This document shows positions 45,576 through 56,876 of a DNA stretch of 64,000 bases, in pieces. The translations under genes and the position numbers were made by a program. The stretch is from Pachypanchax playfairii. Lineage: Eukaryota; Chordata; Actinopteri; Cyprinodontiformes; Aplocheilidae. The stretch lies in NCBI GenBank assembly GCA_006937955.1, contig SSNP01000001.1, positions 10,264,679 through 10,328,678 of the forward strand, in the 5' to 3' direction. The notes under the pieces are model-generated. The model made no database searches. It saw only the letters and a list, made by a program, of their open reading frames with translations, and was not told where the DNA came from. Every line of letters begins with the position of its first letter. The first letter of the stretch is position 1.

Positions 45576-46182
45576 CCCCCAAATTCCACTACGTGCGCTC
45601 CGCTGCACGAACGCCGGATCAAAGACGGTCCCATTGTAGTCAATCAGAGCTATTCCACTGCCTTCGCAGTGCGCCGCCGTGCGCCGCGCTGCCGTCCGGC
45701 AAGAATAGGATCGATTCTATTTTTGCCGGACGCCGGAGCAAGTCCGCAGTCAATGTACAGAAATCACACCGCCCCAACAGGATAGGGAACAAGCACAACT
45801 TCCGTTTTATCAAAATAAATCGATAAACAAATACATTTTTTTGTTTCATACACATCGGTATTTTAATCTAACAACTATTATATGTATACATGTATGTTTC
45901 CAAACATTTGTGCGTGTTTACACATGAATTGAACACCGTATAATTAAAAAATATATTACTTTGAAAGCCATTTTATCGATCCCGTGGTTTTGTGTAATAA
46001 ACACGAGTGACAGCTGAAGATGAACGAGGAGCAGCTGATCCTTGAAGTGAAAAAGCACAAGATTCTTTATGACACCACGCATCCTTTTTACAAGGATGTC
46101 AATAAATCAAATCCTGCGCATGCTTATTTGCGCACCTCAGGTCTTCGCATCGGACCGGAGCGGATGTAGTGGAATTTGGGGG
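45576..46182 (+). mobile_element. PIF/Harbinger non-autonomous element with TAA target duplication
   Basis: The 607-bp element has termini CCCCCAAATTCCACTAC and GTAGTGGAATTTGGGGG, perfect inverted copies over 17 bases. TAA flanks both ends (45573-45575 and 46183-46185). It sits inside an L2 frame that resumes on the other side. GC-rich inner arms (GTGCGCTCCGCTGC and, inverted, ATCCGCTCCGGTCC) extend the TIRs imperfectly. It carries a small MADF-like frame. Confidence 0.85.
46020..46169 (+). pseudogene. MADF/Myb-like N-terminal fragment inside the Harbinger element
   Basis: A 49-codon frame begins MNEEQLILEVKKHKILYDTT and continues HPFYKDVNKSN before running into unrelated residues and the terminal repeat, stopping at TAG 46167-46169. 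The pattern LI..V..H.ILYD..HP.YKD is the start of a MADF domain, the DNA-binding module of the accessory protein in many Harbingers. The rest (the aW..I helix region onward) is lost. The element seems to be an internal-deletion derivative joining the accessory-gene start directly to the right end. Confidence 0.6.
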
Positions 46183-47095
46183 TAACAGTTTGGGGAAGCT
46201 GGCTCTATAATCTGAGGGCAGCCACAGAAAAAGCCCGTTCACCCCTGAGTTTCAGCCTGGTTTTTGGTACCTGCAACATCAGCTGATCTGCTGATCTGAG
46301 AGCACGGGCTGGGACATGAGGTTTGATCAACTCAGATAGATATGTAGGTGCCAGATTAAGAAGGCATTTATAGGTTAAAAGCATCAACTTAAATTCAACT
46401 CTTTGTCTCACGGGTAGCCAATGGAGAGACAAGAGTACTGGAGTAATGTGATGTGGCCTACGCGTGCCAGTCAACAGGCGTTTTACTTATCATTGTGGAT
46501 CAAAAACCCACACAAATAGTCTCTCAGTCACAGGTTACCGTATTTATTCGAGTATAATTTAGTTTTTTGGGGAGTAAATTTCAGGTCTGAAGAGGGGTTC
46601 CAACTTATACATGAGATATCGGGAAGAAGTAGTTTTTTTCCAGGGGACTGGAGCAAGTACTCGGACGAGCAAACGATGGATTGTCAAAGACACGTTATAT
46701 CTTTTTAATAAATATATTGTTACATCCCAGGCTCGAAATGGGCTGCAACAAAGGTAAATTAAAAAGGTAAAAGACGGCGAACGAACTAAACTGAACGAAC
46801 TGCTGAAACTCGCGCTCCCTCTCTCGCTCCTCGACCTGAAGACGTGCCAGACGCAACTTCATTTTGGCGTCTAATCTATGGGAGGGAGTGGACTCCACAG
46901 AAAAAGCGTCAAACCCTGGTAACGTGATGGATTTCCCCTCGTCTTTAGTAACAGGTGTGATCAATTTCTGCCACACACCTCCCTCATGCTGCAGAACAGC
47001 CTTACCTGCGGAAACGCCAGATGCTTCACCTGTAAGCGCAGCTGCGACTGATACTAGACAATATGAACCAGCATAAAAAATATATATGTTCCTAT

Positions 47096-47733
47096 TAGGG
47101 CCGGGACTTTAACGCGTTAATTAAGATTAATTAATTACACAAAAATAACGCGTTAATTTTTTTTTACACATTTTAATCGCACTTATTTAAGCACCGCAGA
47201 ACATCTCTCATGAGTTTCAGCGGACCGATTATACTGGCGCACCTACCAGCGTTCATTATTTAGGACAACAACAAACCACAGTGAACATGAATGAAGAAGC
47301 GACCGCTTTGATTGGCCCCGTGGATGGAAAGTTTTGTTATAAAAAATGACTGGATGGAAGCGTGGATAAGAGCATGTGTGCAAGCTATGCAGCAAGGAAT
47401 TTGCACATCACCGCAGCACATCGGGCCTGAAGTATCACCTCAATGTTAAACATATAGCAGCTAGCGTGGACGTTAGCCCGACTCCGAGTACAAGTGTAGA
47501 CATTTTCTACACTTAAAGCACTGGTCTGTTGGACTTGGTTGAACAAAAAAAAACAATATTTTGTTGCTTAAGCTTATGTGTATTCAGTCATGATTCAATG
47601 GTATACTAAAAATCCGTTTGAAAAAAATTCTCACTGTTCTCTGGTCAAATATTTATATGCGATTAATTTTGATTAATTAATTACAAAGCCTCTAATTAAT
47701 TAGATTAAAATTTTTAATCGAGTCCCGGCCCTA
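47096..47733 (+). mobile_element. hAT element with perfect 8-bp target duplication
   Basis: Ends TAGGGCCGGGACT and AGTCCCGGCCCTA are perfect inverted copies, flanked by exact direct repeats GTTCCTAT at 47088-47095 and 47734-47741. Length 638 bp. The interior holds the wreck of the transposase N-terminus, including a BED zinc finger. Confidence 0.88.
47373..47516 (+). pseudogene. BED zinc-finger remnant of a hAT transposase
   Basis: A 47-codon open piece reads HVCKLCSKEFAHHRS, then GLKYHLNVKH, giving C-x2-C and H-x4-H spacing as in BED fingers that bind hAT ends. An upstream ATG at 47287 (MNEEATALIGPVDGKFCYKK) probably belonged to the same protein, but a stop and a frameshift separate them. 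The frame ends at TAA 47514-47516, well before any catalytic domain. Confidence 0.65.
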
Positions 47734-47833
47734 GTTCCTATATACACAAAGTGACTCTGACACCGACTTATACGCGGGTCAATGCTAAATTCCTCAATTT
47801 TTCTGCTGAGAAAGAGGTCCGACTTATACGGTA

Positions 47834-48894
47834 GGTTTTAAAACTGACATGAGACAAAGATGCTTTACAATATCAGCATGAAGCTGAACACAAACAGGAT
47901 GTCTGACAATCATAACTCTACTTTTTCTAATTAACTGGAATTGGTTTCAATTGTTGTTTTAAAACAAATTCACATCTCTTTGTTGAAGAGATAAATTATA
48001 AAAAAAAGAAAAGCAGGAAACTGGTTTGCACATTGTCGATAGTATAATATAGACAGATATATATAATATTATTACAAAAGCCAAATGACTGAATGTGGGA
48101 TCACAGAATCTCCTTGATTTTTAATAGTTGATTTGGATGTCTAAATCTGCTCTATCTGCCTCAAAATGTCTGATCAAAACAATTACATCTCTCTATTTTA
48201 GATTCCGATGTAGGTTTACCTTTTTGGTAGAAAATATTTAACCATCAAGTCCAGACGAGACAATCTGAAAATTAGACATGAAGTCAGTCGATTGATCAGA
48301 GGACAGACAGTGAAACAGGGCGGTGCCTGTAAACAGAAGATGCTAGTGAGAAATTTTCACTCACTGAGAAACAATATTTCTGTGTTTGGTATCTTCCCCC
48401 AGATTGAAGATGAGTCATCAGAATTTGGCTTCTGAGCATCCAGAAACCCCAAAAGAGAGTATATCAGACTTTGTGGCTAACAATGTAAAAGTGCCAAATG
48501 ACTAGTCCTCCAGGCAGAAGAAGGACTTCCCTGATCTCTTTTTTTTTGGAACTCTACAGCTGCTACCTGCAGTCAACATCTTTCACAATGAGCCCCAACT
48601 TCATTCAACAGGATGTTGACAGTCTTGGTGAGGTCTTTAGTCACATGCTAGGGAACACAATAGGCTCCTCGTCGCAGCATAATGGCGAGGTTGTGGAGGT
48701 TTTGTTATGATGCTAATTGCAGGCTGTAGTCCTGGGTGAAGCATGGTGGTAGTATATCATGATATGGTGCATGTTGGACACTGACAATGTCGGTATGTCA
48801 AGTCTACAATTCCATTACATGCTGGTGTGGTGTTCTGGTGTAGCTGGTCTCAGACACATTCTGAGAGAGTTTGGCCAGTGCAGGGCGTAAGGCC
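47834..48894. other. Unannotated, with a faint Tc1 transposase trace
   Basis: 48735-48775 (GGTGAAGCATGGTGGTAGTA..) resembles the VKHGGGSVMVWGC codons of Tc1 transposases, but the frame is broken and flanks do not match. Otherwise nothing recognised. Confidence 0.3.
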
Positions 48895-49195
48895 ATAACA
48901 TGTCAACTCTCCCAATTTTCCCAGGAGACTCCCGAATTTCAGTGCCCCTCCCGAAAATCTCCCAGAGTCTACTTTCTCCCAATTTCCAACACTTTCCGCC
49001 GTCCGTTGTTTCCGATCGGCTTGTTATAGCAACATTACCTAAAGGACCGTCTTACAAACACAGATTACATGCTGCAAACCGTCCCACCCCGCTGCAACGC
49101 GACTGTCAAACTCCCGCTGCACCTGACTACTATCACAGCCCAAGGTTGACGTGCATGCCTAAGGCCTAGGGTAGGGTTGTCATAGGAGCAAGCTG
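48895..49195 (+). repeat. CTCCCGGAT-type repeat terminus, copy 1
   Basis: ACATGTCAACTCTCCCAATT then CCCAGGAGACTCCCGAATTT and GCCCCTCCCGAAAATCTCCC. Inverted counterparts occur at 50870-50945 and 63510-63605. Common in fish genomes; superfamily not determined. Right boundary approximate. Confidence 0.5.
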
Positions 49196-50541
49196 CTCAT
49201 ATATATACAAGTGATAAGGGTGCAGGAGAGCAATTTGGGAAAGTGGAAAATAGCAGAAAAAACTAGGGTGAGTGACAAGAAAAAACCAGAGTCATGATTG
49301 CCTTTATTCTGAAGGTGGTTTCCAATTTTACTGCAATCCAGTCATGTTCTCATTGGTCATATAGGTCACGGAGAGCACATCAGGGGTCATCATCCTGTGG
49401 GAAAGCGTCAAAGCACTGCATGAATGTCTGCATTAATATGTGTTCCTCAATAATTGGTTGTAGGGGGTCAACTTTAGTACAACTTTTCCTTTAATACCTG
49501 AAACTCATGATATTTTTAAGTTAACTTAATAGTCCAAAATTCTTCATGGCAGGAAAATCACAGGTGCAAGTAATAATATTAATGATGCCTTCATCTGATT
49601 TAGCTGTGCCAGCAAGCCATGCCAGTGAACCAGCCTGAATTATTCCAGAGTCCAGGCTCAACAAAATGATACACAGCTGTTAGTAGTTACGCCTGTTTCG
49701 TCAAGTAATATTGACTGTTTAAGCTGAATGTGTGCAGTATTATAAATACAATAACATTAGTAGCTTAAATATAAGTCAATATACAGATTTAGTTCATAGT
49801 TTAGAATCGTGTCTAAAGGCATCAGCTCAAATGTTTATCCTCATTGTTCCACTTCTGTGTTTTTGCTCTATTTTAGTTCAAAATATTCAAAGATGTGACA
49901 AATGTAAGCAAAAACAATCAGACAGAAGACATTCGTCTTCCAAGACCAGACAATTAAAAAAAAAAATCTTTTAACACAGCAGCAATACTATTGTAGACAC
50001 ACCACATGCAACAAAACACATCTATTGCCTGTCAAAGCCAGTAATTATGTATAAAGCAGGCACAAACTCTTTGTGATTAGCTTCCAGCAGGTGCTGTGCT
50101 CAGAAAATTGGAAAGTTGGCTCACAGCAGATTGGCTGCTGCAGGGATAATCCTAGTGCCAACACATTTGCCATCATATGTCATGGTACTTCACCACCCCA
50201 ATACTCTTCCCGGGCCATTGTCAGCATGCACAGCTGAGCTCTTGTTGAATAGATGCATTACATCCTACAGGATACAATGTCACAGAAAACAGAAACCTTA
50301 GATGAAAGAGGGCTTTTGTACCCTTGGGGGACACTTTAACTCCCAGCAAATTCTAACTGATTTGTTTGTGACTTCTCGTTTATCTATGGAGGCAAGTGGC
50401 TTACTTTTATTTGTGCTTGGCTCATCCTGTTGTTTTGTATGTTGGAATATGTAAATTTTAGTGGAAATAAAAGTGAAAAAAAAGGTTTAAAAAACAGGAA
50501 AAAATGTAAATGTTAGTTCTAATCACACTCAGGTCCAAACC
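49196..50541. other. Unannotated intronic sequence
   Basis: No recognised coding or mobile feature over about 1.3 kb. Confidence 0.4.
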
Positions 50542-50545
50542 TTAA

Positions 50546-51365
50546 AGGTGGAATATGGAACATGAGCACCACAACAACAGAACATTGCCTTCAGCCATCG
50601 GGGTGCCATGCTGATGACAGTATTTCACTTAGAGCTGTAGTATGGATCTTCTCCTCAGAGGACACCACTGAGGGGAAAAAAAGTGCGCCATACAAACCTC
50701 CGACTGGGGGTGGGTTAAGTGTGGGATGGTTGGGGGTTCGCGCTTTTACAACAGATGGTGGCGACATTGAGGTGTAACAGTTATTAATGACCAGTTGGAA
50801 AAAAAACGCACGGCGGCAGGTGGTTTAACAATATTCAGATTCCGGTTGAAATCAGGAGAGATTTTGGAGGATGGTGGCCCCGCAGGATTTTCTGGAGGGG
50901 CACTGAAATTCGGGAGTCTCCTGGGAGGGGTGGCATGTATTGTCCCGCCCCTCTGTGTCCGTGATACGATAGTCAGCATCTGCTGTCATCCGTGTACGAG
51001 CGCCACCTTTGTTACGATGGACACTTCATGGGTAAGTTACATTTATAAATATGTTTATTTAAGGCAGTTGCTGCTCCGTGATTTATGTGTCTTTGCAGCG
51101 TTGTAAACAGCTCATAAACGGTAGTTCTTCAGGATACGTGCGAGCACGCTCTGTTGGTTGGGAAGTGTACCATGTAGATGGCTAATGCTATTAGCTAATG
51201 CTGCTCGGCCCTCAGTGAAAATTAAAAGGACAGTGAGGGCTCTAAGAAAGAAAAAAATATGACATTTTTCCAACGTTATATTACAGCATGCCACTTTTAT
51301 GGCATTTCAAAAAAAAAAAAAATCCTACATAACTCCTGAAAAGGGGAAAACTCCAGATTGCAGCT
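50546..51365 (+). repeat. TTAA-type element (MDTSW leader family), copy 2, with insertion
   Basis: The left terminus AGGTGGAATATGGA follows TTAA at 50542-50545. The right end (inverted) reads AGCTGCAATCTGGA. Aligns with 37800-38274 on both sides of an insertion at about 50687-50945. A short coding-like start, ATGGACACTTCATGG|GTAAGT near 51018, looks like an exon end with donor. Confidence 0.6.
50687..50945 (-). repeat. CTCCCGGAT-type repeat nested in the TTAA-type element, copy 2
   Basis: Interrupts homology to the 37.8-kb copy. Its right part (GGGGCACTGAAATTCGGGAG, TCTCCTGGGAGGGG, GGCATGTATTG) is the inverted counterpart of 48898-48960. Confidence 0.55.
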
Positions 51366-51883
51366 TTGCTTGCCACCGTACCGGACTAGTTTTTTTCAAT
51401 TTTTCAAGTTCAATTTTACATCAATACCAGCAAGTTATACATCGTTGGAAAGCACTTCTTCTCAATAAAAACGTCCAAAACATAATTTTTATGCCAACCA
51501 GTCACCCTAAAAAGAGCTACAGCTGGCAGCAATTTATGTATGGAAACTTTTGTCTGCAAGCTCTAAAGAGGCGGATGTTATGGGGTTAAGCCCTGGTTAC
51601 AATGACCTGTATAAATAATGGGTTTGCACAAACTTCCTGTTTCCTACGAAGTTTGGAATTAATAAACATTCATAAGGTGGGTACTGTTTCCTACAGGAAA
51701 TTGGTACAGCCGCCACGTGAGTAACTTGATGAATTCTTGAGAGTTTGAGGTGATTTTTTACCAAACGTTGGCCACAGAGTTTTTGTACTCTTTATCTGGG
51801 AAAGTTGGAACCTGATGACCATTTTGAAAAAGCCAACACAGAAGATAAAATCACTCCAAAATTTAACAGTTAATAGCTAACAC
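51366..51883. other. No recognised feature
   Basis: Intronic sequence between two repeats. No ends or coding similarity. Confidence 0.35.
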
Positions 51884-52222
51884 TAGGGATGCACCGATAT
51901 CAGGTATCGGGGCCGATAGCATTCTCATGTACTCGTTTCGGTTAGTTAACCGATACATACTTAAATTATGGGAACTTTCACAGAAAATGTTTATTTTTCA
52001 CTTTAAATTTGTGTTTTGTGGTTCTTTTTAATTAATATTTCATTTTTTAAATAGAGTTCACCATCATTTGTTGTAACAAGCTGAGAAGAAAATAAAACCA
52101 CTTTTTCAATTGATAGCATTTTTTTATGTGGTAGAAGTTTCAGCATCGGTACTCGGTATCGCCAAGTACTCACATCTAAGTATCTGTATCAGTTTGAAAA
52201 AAGTACTATCATCGCATCCCTA
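51884..52222. repeat. hAT MITE (ATGCACCGATA family), copy 3
   Basis: TAGGGATGCACCGATAT at the left and CGCATCCCTA at the right. Interior shared with 22636, 30578 and 63633 copies and uninterrupted, so it serves as the empty-site reference for 30839-31310. Confidence 0.75.
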
Positions 52223-53389
52223 AACATAACCTGCATGTATTTGGAATGTGGAATTTCTTTTTAAGCCTGTGCAGACATGGAAAAAAAATTCACTTAAAAT
52301 GTCTGAAAAATTCCACCTGTAGACCTTCAATGAATTAAATACAATCTGACAAATAATAACAAAAAGCTCTGAAAATCCAGAACAAACATTGTGAAGTTCA
52401 CTATTCATGTTACATTGAGCTATTTCTTGAGCTTTAACCTTTACTGTCCGCTAACAGATGAAAAAAGTTATTCACAAACGCACAAAGTGGTCACACAAAC
52501 TGAGTTTGGGGATTTTGCAGGATGAGCGACTCTGACCTATGCTCACTGTTGTTCCTTTCTGGCAGAACCAACCCAAACGTATCTGCATTCACACAAACAC
52601 ACACATAGACTTTTATATTCATTATATGCACACACCTTCCTCTGAGGTTCAATGTGATGCCCTTTTTCTCTGGCTTCTGACCCGTCAGCTGGCTGGTTTC
52701 TTTTTTTATGACCTAATTCTTTTATCTGGATTTCCTTGGTGTCCTCTATGAAGTCATTTTTCTTTCAGCATCTTTTTTCATCTGATCTCAATTTATTTCA
52801 TCCTTACTATGTAATTAGCGTGATTACGTGGTCTGCTATTTGCAGTCTAAACAGGTTAATGATTAATGTTGATCACCCCTCCTTCAGTTATATATCGAAT
52901 AACCATTCATGTGCACAGAAATATTTTTCACATGCTGTACAGGTGGACCTCATACTCAGAAATTCTGTTTGTGTTCTGGAACACTGTGCAATTAATAAAA
53001 TGAGGATTATTATGATTCATAAAAAGAAGTGTATTGATTTTTTTTTAAGGAGCAGCGTCAATTAGGGGAAATTTTAAGCCAATTTAGACCTAATGAGGAG
53101 GGATTTTATTTTATTACATTTTTAAAGATTTAATTACTACAATAACATTTTCTATAGAAGTCAAAAGGATTTTAACATTTCACCTAAAATAGAAAACTAA
53201 TAACCATGACACATTTAACATACATAAAAAGCACTTAAACATTAACATTCATTTTAAATGTACTTCAGCCAGTTTTTGTTCAAACAGGTAATGAATTTTG
53301 TGTTTTTTAGGTATCCGCCCTGTAGTCTCAGTATTGTTTCACTTCTGTGATTTGTTTTATAGTAATTTTACAGTTTCAGTAGTTTTGTG
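52223..53389. other. Unannotated intronic sequence
   Basis: AT-rich. Open stretches at 52539-53065 are not recognisable. Confidence 0.4.
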
Positions 53390-54185
53390 TTGGCAACTTT
53401 GTTTCTTTTCACGCAGGTCTGTCCTGCTGCACATTCCTAATAAGTTCTCATCACATTCACCTGCTGCCACCTTAATTAGCCTGTCCTATTTCACCTGTCT
53501 GCCCCTCCTTCAAAGCTGTGGACGAGCAGACAGTTGCCAGTTTGTTGAATGCTCCCATGCTTCCAGATCTGTCTGTCACCAGTGTATTTTACTAATAATA
53601 ATACTACTATTTTTCCTTTATTAATCCCTCTTGGAGAAATTTGGTTCTGCATTTCGCCCACGGTGAGGAGCAGAGGGCAGACATCTTGTACAGCGCCCGG
53701 TGGGCAGTGGTGGGTTCAGTATCTTGCCCAGGGATACTTCGACGTAGCCTGCCGGCACTGGGGATCGAACCCACAGTCCTCCAAATGAAAGGCGTTCTCC
53801 ATTCCGCTAGAGTACACCGCCCTCCATCAGACATCAGATTGTACCTGACCTCGCCTTTTACCTGATCCCTTCGGAACCTTGTCAGTCTTTACCTGAATCA
53901 GCTCATCCTGCCTCTCAGACCAGTAAGTGACCTCCGATCGTCTGTTAGATTGGAATATTGGTTCCTGATTTGGACTTGTCTACATTCTCTAACCCCCTTT
54001 TTTGGAACTCAGACTGTCTGACCAACCCATCTGCCTGCGGTCCTGTGGATGTTAGCACTAGCTGCTACATCTCCTATCCTCTCTTTTTCAAGGCATCATC
54101 ATTCTCATTTCTTTCAGTAAACTCTGTTTAAACCTGCCATCTGCCTTTAATCTGTTGCATTTTGGGTTCAACACACAAACATCAT
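53390..54185 (+). repeat. Fish interspersed repeat tail with nested SINE
   Basis: CACCTGCTGCCACCTTAATT (53459) and, beyond the SINE, pyrimidine-rich CTGACC/CTGCCTG runs ending TTGCATTTTGGGTTCAACAC follow the layout of a common fish repeat 3' region. Boundaries approximate, class unknown. Confidence 0.45.
53617..53823 (-). repeat. tRNA-derived SINE, minus orientation
   Basis: On the minus strand it starts GGGCGGTGTACTCTAGCGGA (A-box-like TAGCGGAATGG), then GTGGGTTCGATCCCC (B box), then the SINE body GATACTGAACCCACCACTGC and ends near ATTAAT. Polymerase III promoter boxes are close to consensus. Confidence 0.75.
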
Positions 54186-54812
54186 AAGAGCTTTAAGAAT
54201 TGTTATGATTTCTACTCAAAAAGTCATTTTAGCCTCATAAATAAGTCATTCTTCATATTTAAGATATTGTCTGTGACTGTGCTGAACTGTTGACCATGTA
54301 AGACCAGCCACGTACCCGTATTTTGCAAAACGTCTTTATAATCTGATAGGTCACTAAATGATCAAATCAAAGTTCATTAGAAAAAACAATGTAAATCACA
54401 TGTGCATAAGATGTTTAAAATGACAGAATATACATCTTTTACATATAAACGATTATGAAATGGCTGAGAGCAATACTGTCATGAATCACCAGGTTTTTTG
54501 GATCCCAAATGCAGAGAGACAGAGTGGCAGGCTCAAATAAAAACAAGTTTATTAATGACAAAACCAGGAGAGGGGGAACAAAATGAAACAAATATGCTGC
54601 TTGCTGAGGAAGACACGGGGGGTTAGTCCAAAAGTCCAACAAAGTATAAAGTATAAAAGCAAATTCAAAGTCCGAAGATCAAAATACAAAGTAACAAAAT
54701 AAAAGATTAAAGTATCAAACAAAAAACACACTACTCACTTGGAGGAGGCAGGTAGGAGTCCAGAAACCAAGAAGGAACGAAAAAACCCAAGAATCCAAGA
54801 TCCAAAGAGAGA

Positions 54813-54867
54813 GCTATGGCTACGGCTACGGGTACGGCTACGGCTACGGCTACGGCTATGGCTATGG
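54813..54867. repeat. (GGCTAC)n hexanucleotide repeat
   Basis: About nine units of GGCTAC/GGCTAT/GGGTAC in tandem. Confidence 0.95.
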
Positions 54868-55168
54868 CACTAAAGACACGACAGACTACACCACTGAAGA
54901 CAAGAGACAACGGTCCAGCACTGAACAGACAATAGACTCAACCTTAAATAGTGCCAGACCCAGACGACACACAGGTGAAGACAATGAACTAATGACAAGA
55001 GGTGAAGCACAGGAAATGACATGACCAAATAAGGAACACAGAACTGTTAAAACCAGAAGAGACACATAATCACTAAACATAAAGACTGTGACGATGGACC
55101 AAGAAAAAACTTAATTCAAAAGTTCAACACACATTTCCTAAACATGAAGACTCAGACAACACTAAATG

Positions 55169-55462
55169 GCGTGTACTTGTATAGCGCTTTACTCAGGTCC
55201 TACGACCCCCAAAGCGCTTCACACTACAGTCTGTCATTCACCCATTCACACACACACATTTGGTGGTGATGAACTACACACATGTTGTAGCCACAGCTGT
55301 CCTGGGAAACACATTGACAGGGGTGAGGCTGCCAGACACTGGTGCCACCAGACCCTCCAGCCACCACCAAGCAGGTAGGGTGGGTTGGGTGTCTTGCCCG
55401 GGGACGCAGCGGCCAGGCGGGTGGGGACAACCTGCTCTACCACCTGAGCCACGGTCGCCCCT
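55169..55462 (-). repeat. tRNA-derived SINE with intact-looking tRNA head
   Basis: On the minus strand it starts GGGCGACCGTGGCTCAGGTG then GTAGAGCAGG, a typical tRNA-like head with A box TGGCTCAGGTGG. It ends in GAGTAAAGCGCTATACAAGT. A short direct repeat, CTAAAT, flanks it. Confidence 0.75.
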
Positions 55463-55605
55463 AAATTCACTAAATTCAAAAGTCCCCTAAACACACACTG
55501 ACTAAACATAAAGACATCTAACAACCTAAAGCTAAATTAACTCAAAAGCCCACACTAAATACAGAACAGGAGCCCTTGGCCAGAAACCCACAGCTCCTGA
55601 CATAT

Positions 55606-56822
55606 ACAGTATTATAAGGACATTCTATTAAATCTTTCAGTGGGGTTTGTCTTGACCATGCAAGAATCTGAAGACTCAAAAACACTGAATTGAGGCACAA
55701 ATTAAGTGTTTAACTGTATCGTCACAGCTGACAGCTGTGTGAACATTTCATGTTTTTTAAAACTGCTATATGCACTTGATTAAAAATGTAAGATTCAACC
55801 TGGTGGCTATCAGACCTGTAGTGACATACGAAACAGTAACTCACAGGAATGGTTTTCCTGATATTCAAATTTGAAAATGATGGACATTTCAATTAGATCT
55901 GACAGGCTGCCAGATGTAGAGATTTTAGAATATATTGTTACTCATCAATCATGTGCACCTTTTTGAGATCCTCCTGCACTCAAATCATAAGCCTCCCAAA
56001 CATATTTCTAATAATGCTAATTCCATCAGAATGAGGCAAAGCTTGGAAAATTAAGAAATAATGATTATAATTTTCATACCCAATTTCCCCAGCCAATCAG
56101 TCCTGACTTCCAAAACCCACATCACTGTTTAAAAATGATTCTGAAAGTCTGGCACATATGATTGTCTTGGATGATTGATAGCTCTAATTCACTTCAGTGA
56201 AACATCTAATATAGAGTTGTGAATAATGCATAATTCAGTTGGAGGGGCTGAAAGATGAGAAAGTACATGTTGCATGCATGAACCAGATGCACAAACATGC
56301 ACAGACCATCTAAAAATAAGAGATTTACTCACTTGCAATTAAAAATATAAACACATATGATTATTCAGAAACTACTCGAATGGTTATGGTATATGGACGA
56401 CTGCAACACCGTCAACTTCTTGCTTATTTCTTATGTATTCTGACTTGGATTTGGGGGACTTTCAGCTGTCAAACCAACAACCTTCAAACTGTCTCCAGAA
56501 TACACGTGTACAGTGGAGTTCATTGTTTCCTCAGGGTTTAGACGCCTTGCGTCTGTGACTGCACATCAAGTTCTTCAGATATTCATCTCTTCCATCACTT
56601 AGCTTAACAGCTGGTCTCAGACTGTGGCCACCAGCTTCGGTCTTAAAGGGTCTCTATCCTGCAAATTGTAGGTGTTTCCCTGTTTCAACACACCTGATTT
56701 CAAGGTTACAGTGCCTCTTTAGCATGTCAACAAGTTCTGCAAAAGCCTATTAATTACCCATTAATTTGAACCAGGTGTGTTGAGACAGGGAACCATCTAA
56801 AGCCTGGTTCACACGGCAGGAT
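55606..56822. other. Unannotated intronic sequence
   Basis: No recognised feature. Confidence 0.4.
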
Positions 56823-56876
56823 TTTACAAGAGCTTCACAAAGTCCTGAAATTTGTATGAAATGGCCTCTTTAACAG
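56823..56876 (-). repeat. Terminal fragment of the AGAGGCC element, copy 3
   Basis: Minus strand reads TTAAAGAGGCCATTTCATAC then AAATTTCAGGACTTTGTG, matching the left end at 32382-32420. Only the terminus is present. Confidence 0.6.

Larger units (their letters stand above)
45385..46480 (-). mobile_element. L2 LINE 3' end, interrupted by a Harbinger element
   Basis: The minus strand at 46474-46205 encodes HITPVLLSLHWLPVRQRVEF, then LLTYKCL, YLSELI and RAFSVAAL, the classical C-terminal region of L2 reverse-transcriptase proteins (ITPVLxSLHWLPV...YLxELL...RAFS). The frame continues to QSQLPQTV, where the Harbinger insertion begins. Beyond it (45572 down) come the L2-like FKTFLKTYL end and a 3' UTR finishing GTGCTATATAAATAAAGTGG. 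No RT catalytic motifs remain. Confidence 0.8.
46538..47831. mobile_element. TA-flanked element (CCGTATTTA...ATAAGTC family), copy 1, split by a hAT
   Basis: Left end CCGTATTTATTCGAGTATAA and right end TTATACGG, flanked by TA (46536-46537 and 47832-47833). It shares GGAGTAAATTTCAGGTCTGA, AGATATCGGGAAGAAGTAGT and TTCTGCTGAGAAAGAGGTCC with 62967-63474. The TA target suggests Tc1/mariner/pogo type. The interior also has an open minus-strand stretch (46695-46976) with no recognised product. Confidence 0.65.
54477..55605. repeat. Long fish interspersed repeat (TGTCATGA...CTCCTGACA) with nested SINE
   Basis: Starts TGTCATGAATCACCAGGTTT with ATCCCAAATGCAGAGAGACA and ends ACAGCTCCTGACATATAC. The body is a string of AAAGTCC/AAACTAAA-like motifs as in a widespread fish repeat. 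A hexanucleotide minisatellite (54813-54867) and a SINE (55169-55462) lie inside. Confidence 0.55.

Noticed and set aside
48735..48775. Second Tc1 transposase gene
   Set aside because: Only a dozen codons resemble VKHGGGSxMVWGC, the frame is broken, and no TIR or other motif was found nearby.
54813..54867. CRISPR-like or coding tandem repeat
   Set aside because: Units are six bases with no spacers; it is a simple minisatellite.
55169..55462. Functional tRNA gene
   Set aside because: The tRNA-like head is fused to a SINE body and lacks a complete cloverleaf; the same applies to 53617-53823 and 22069-22390.
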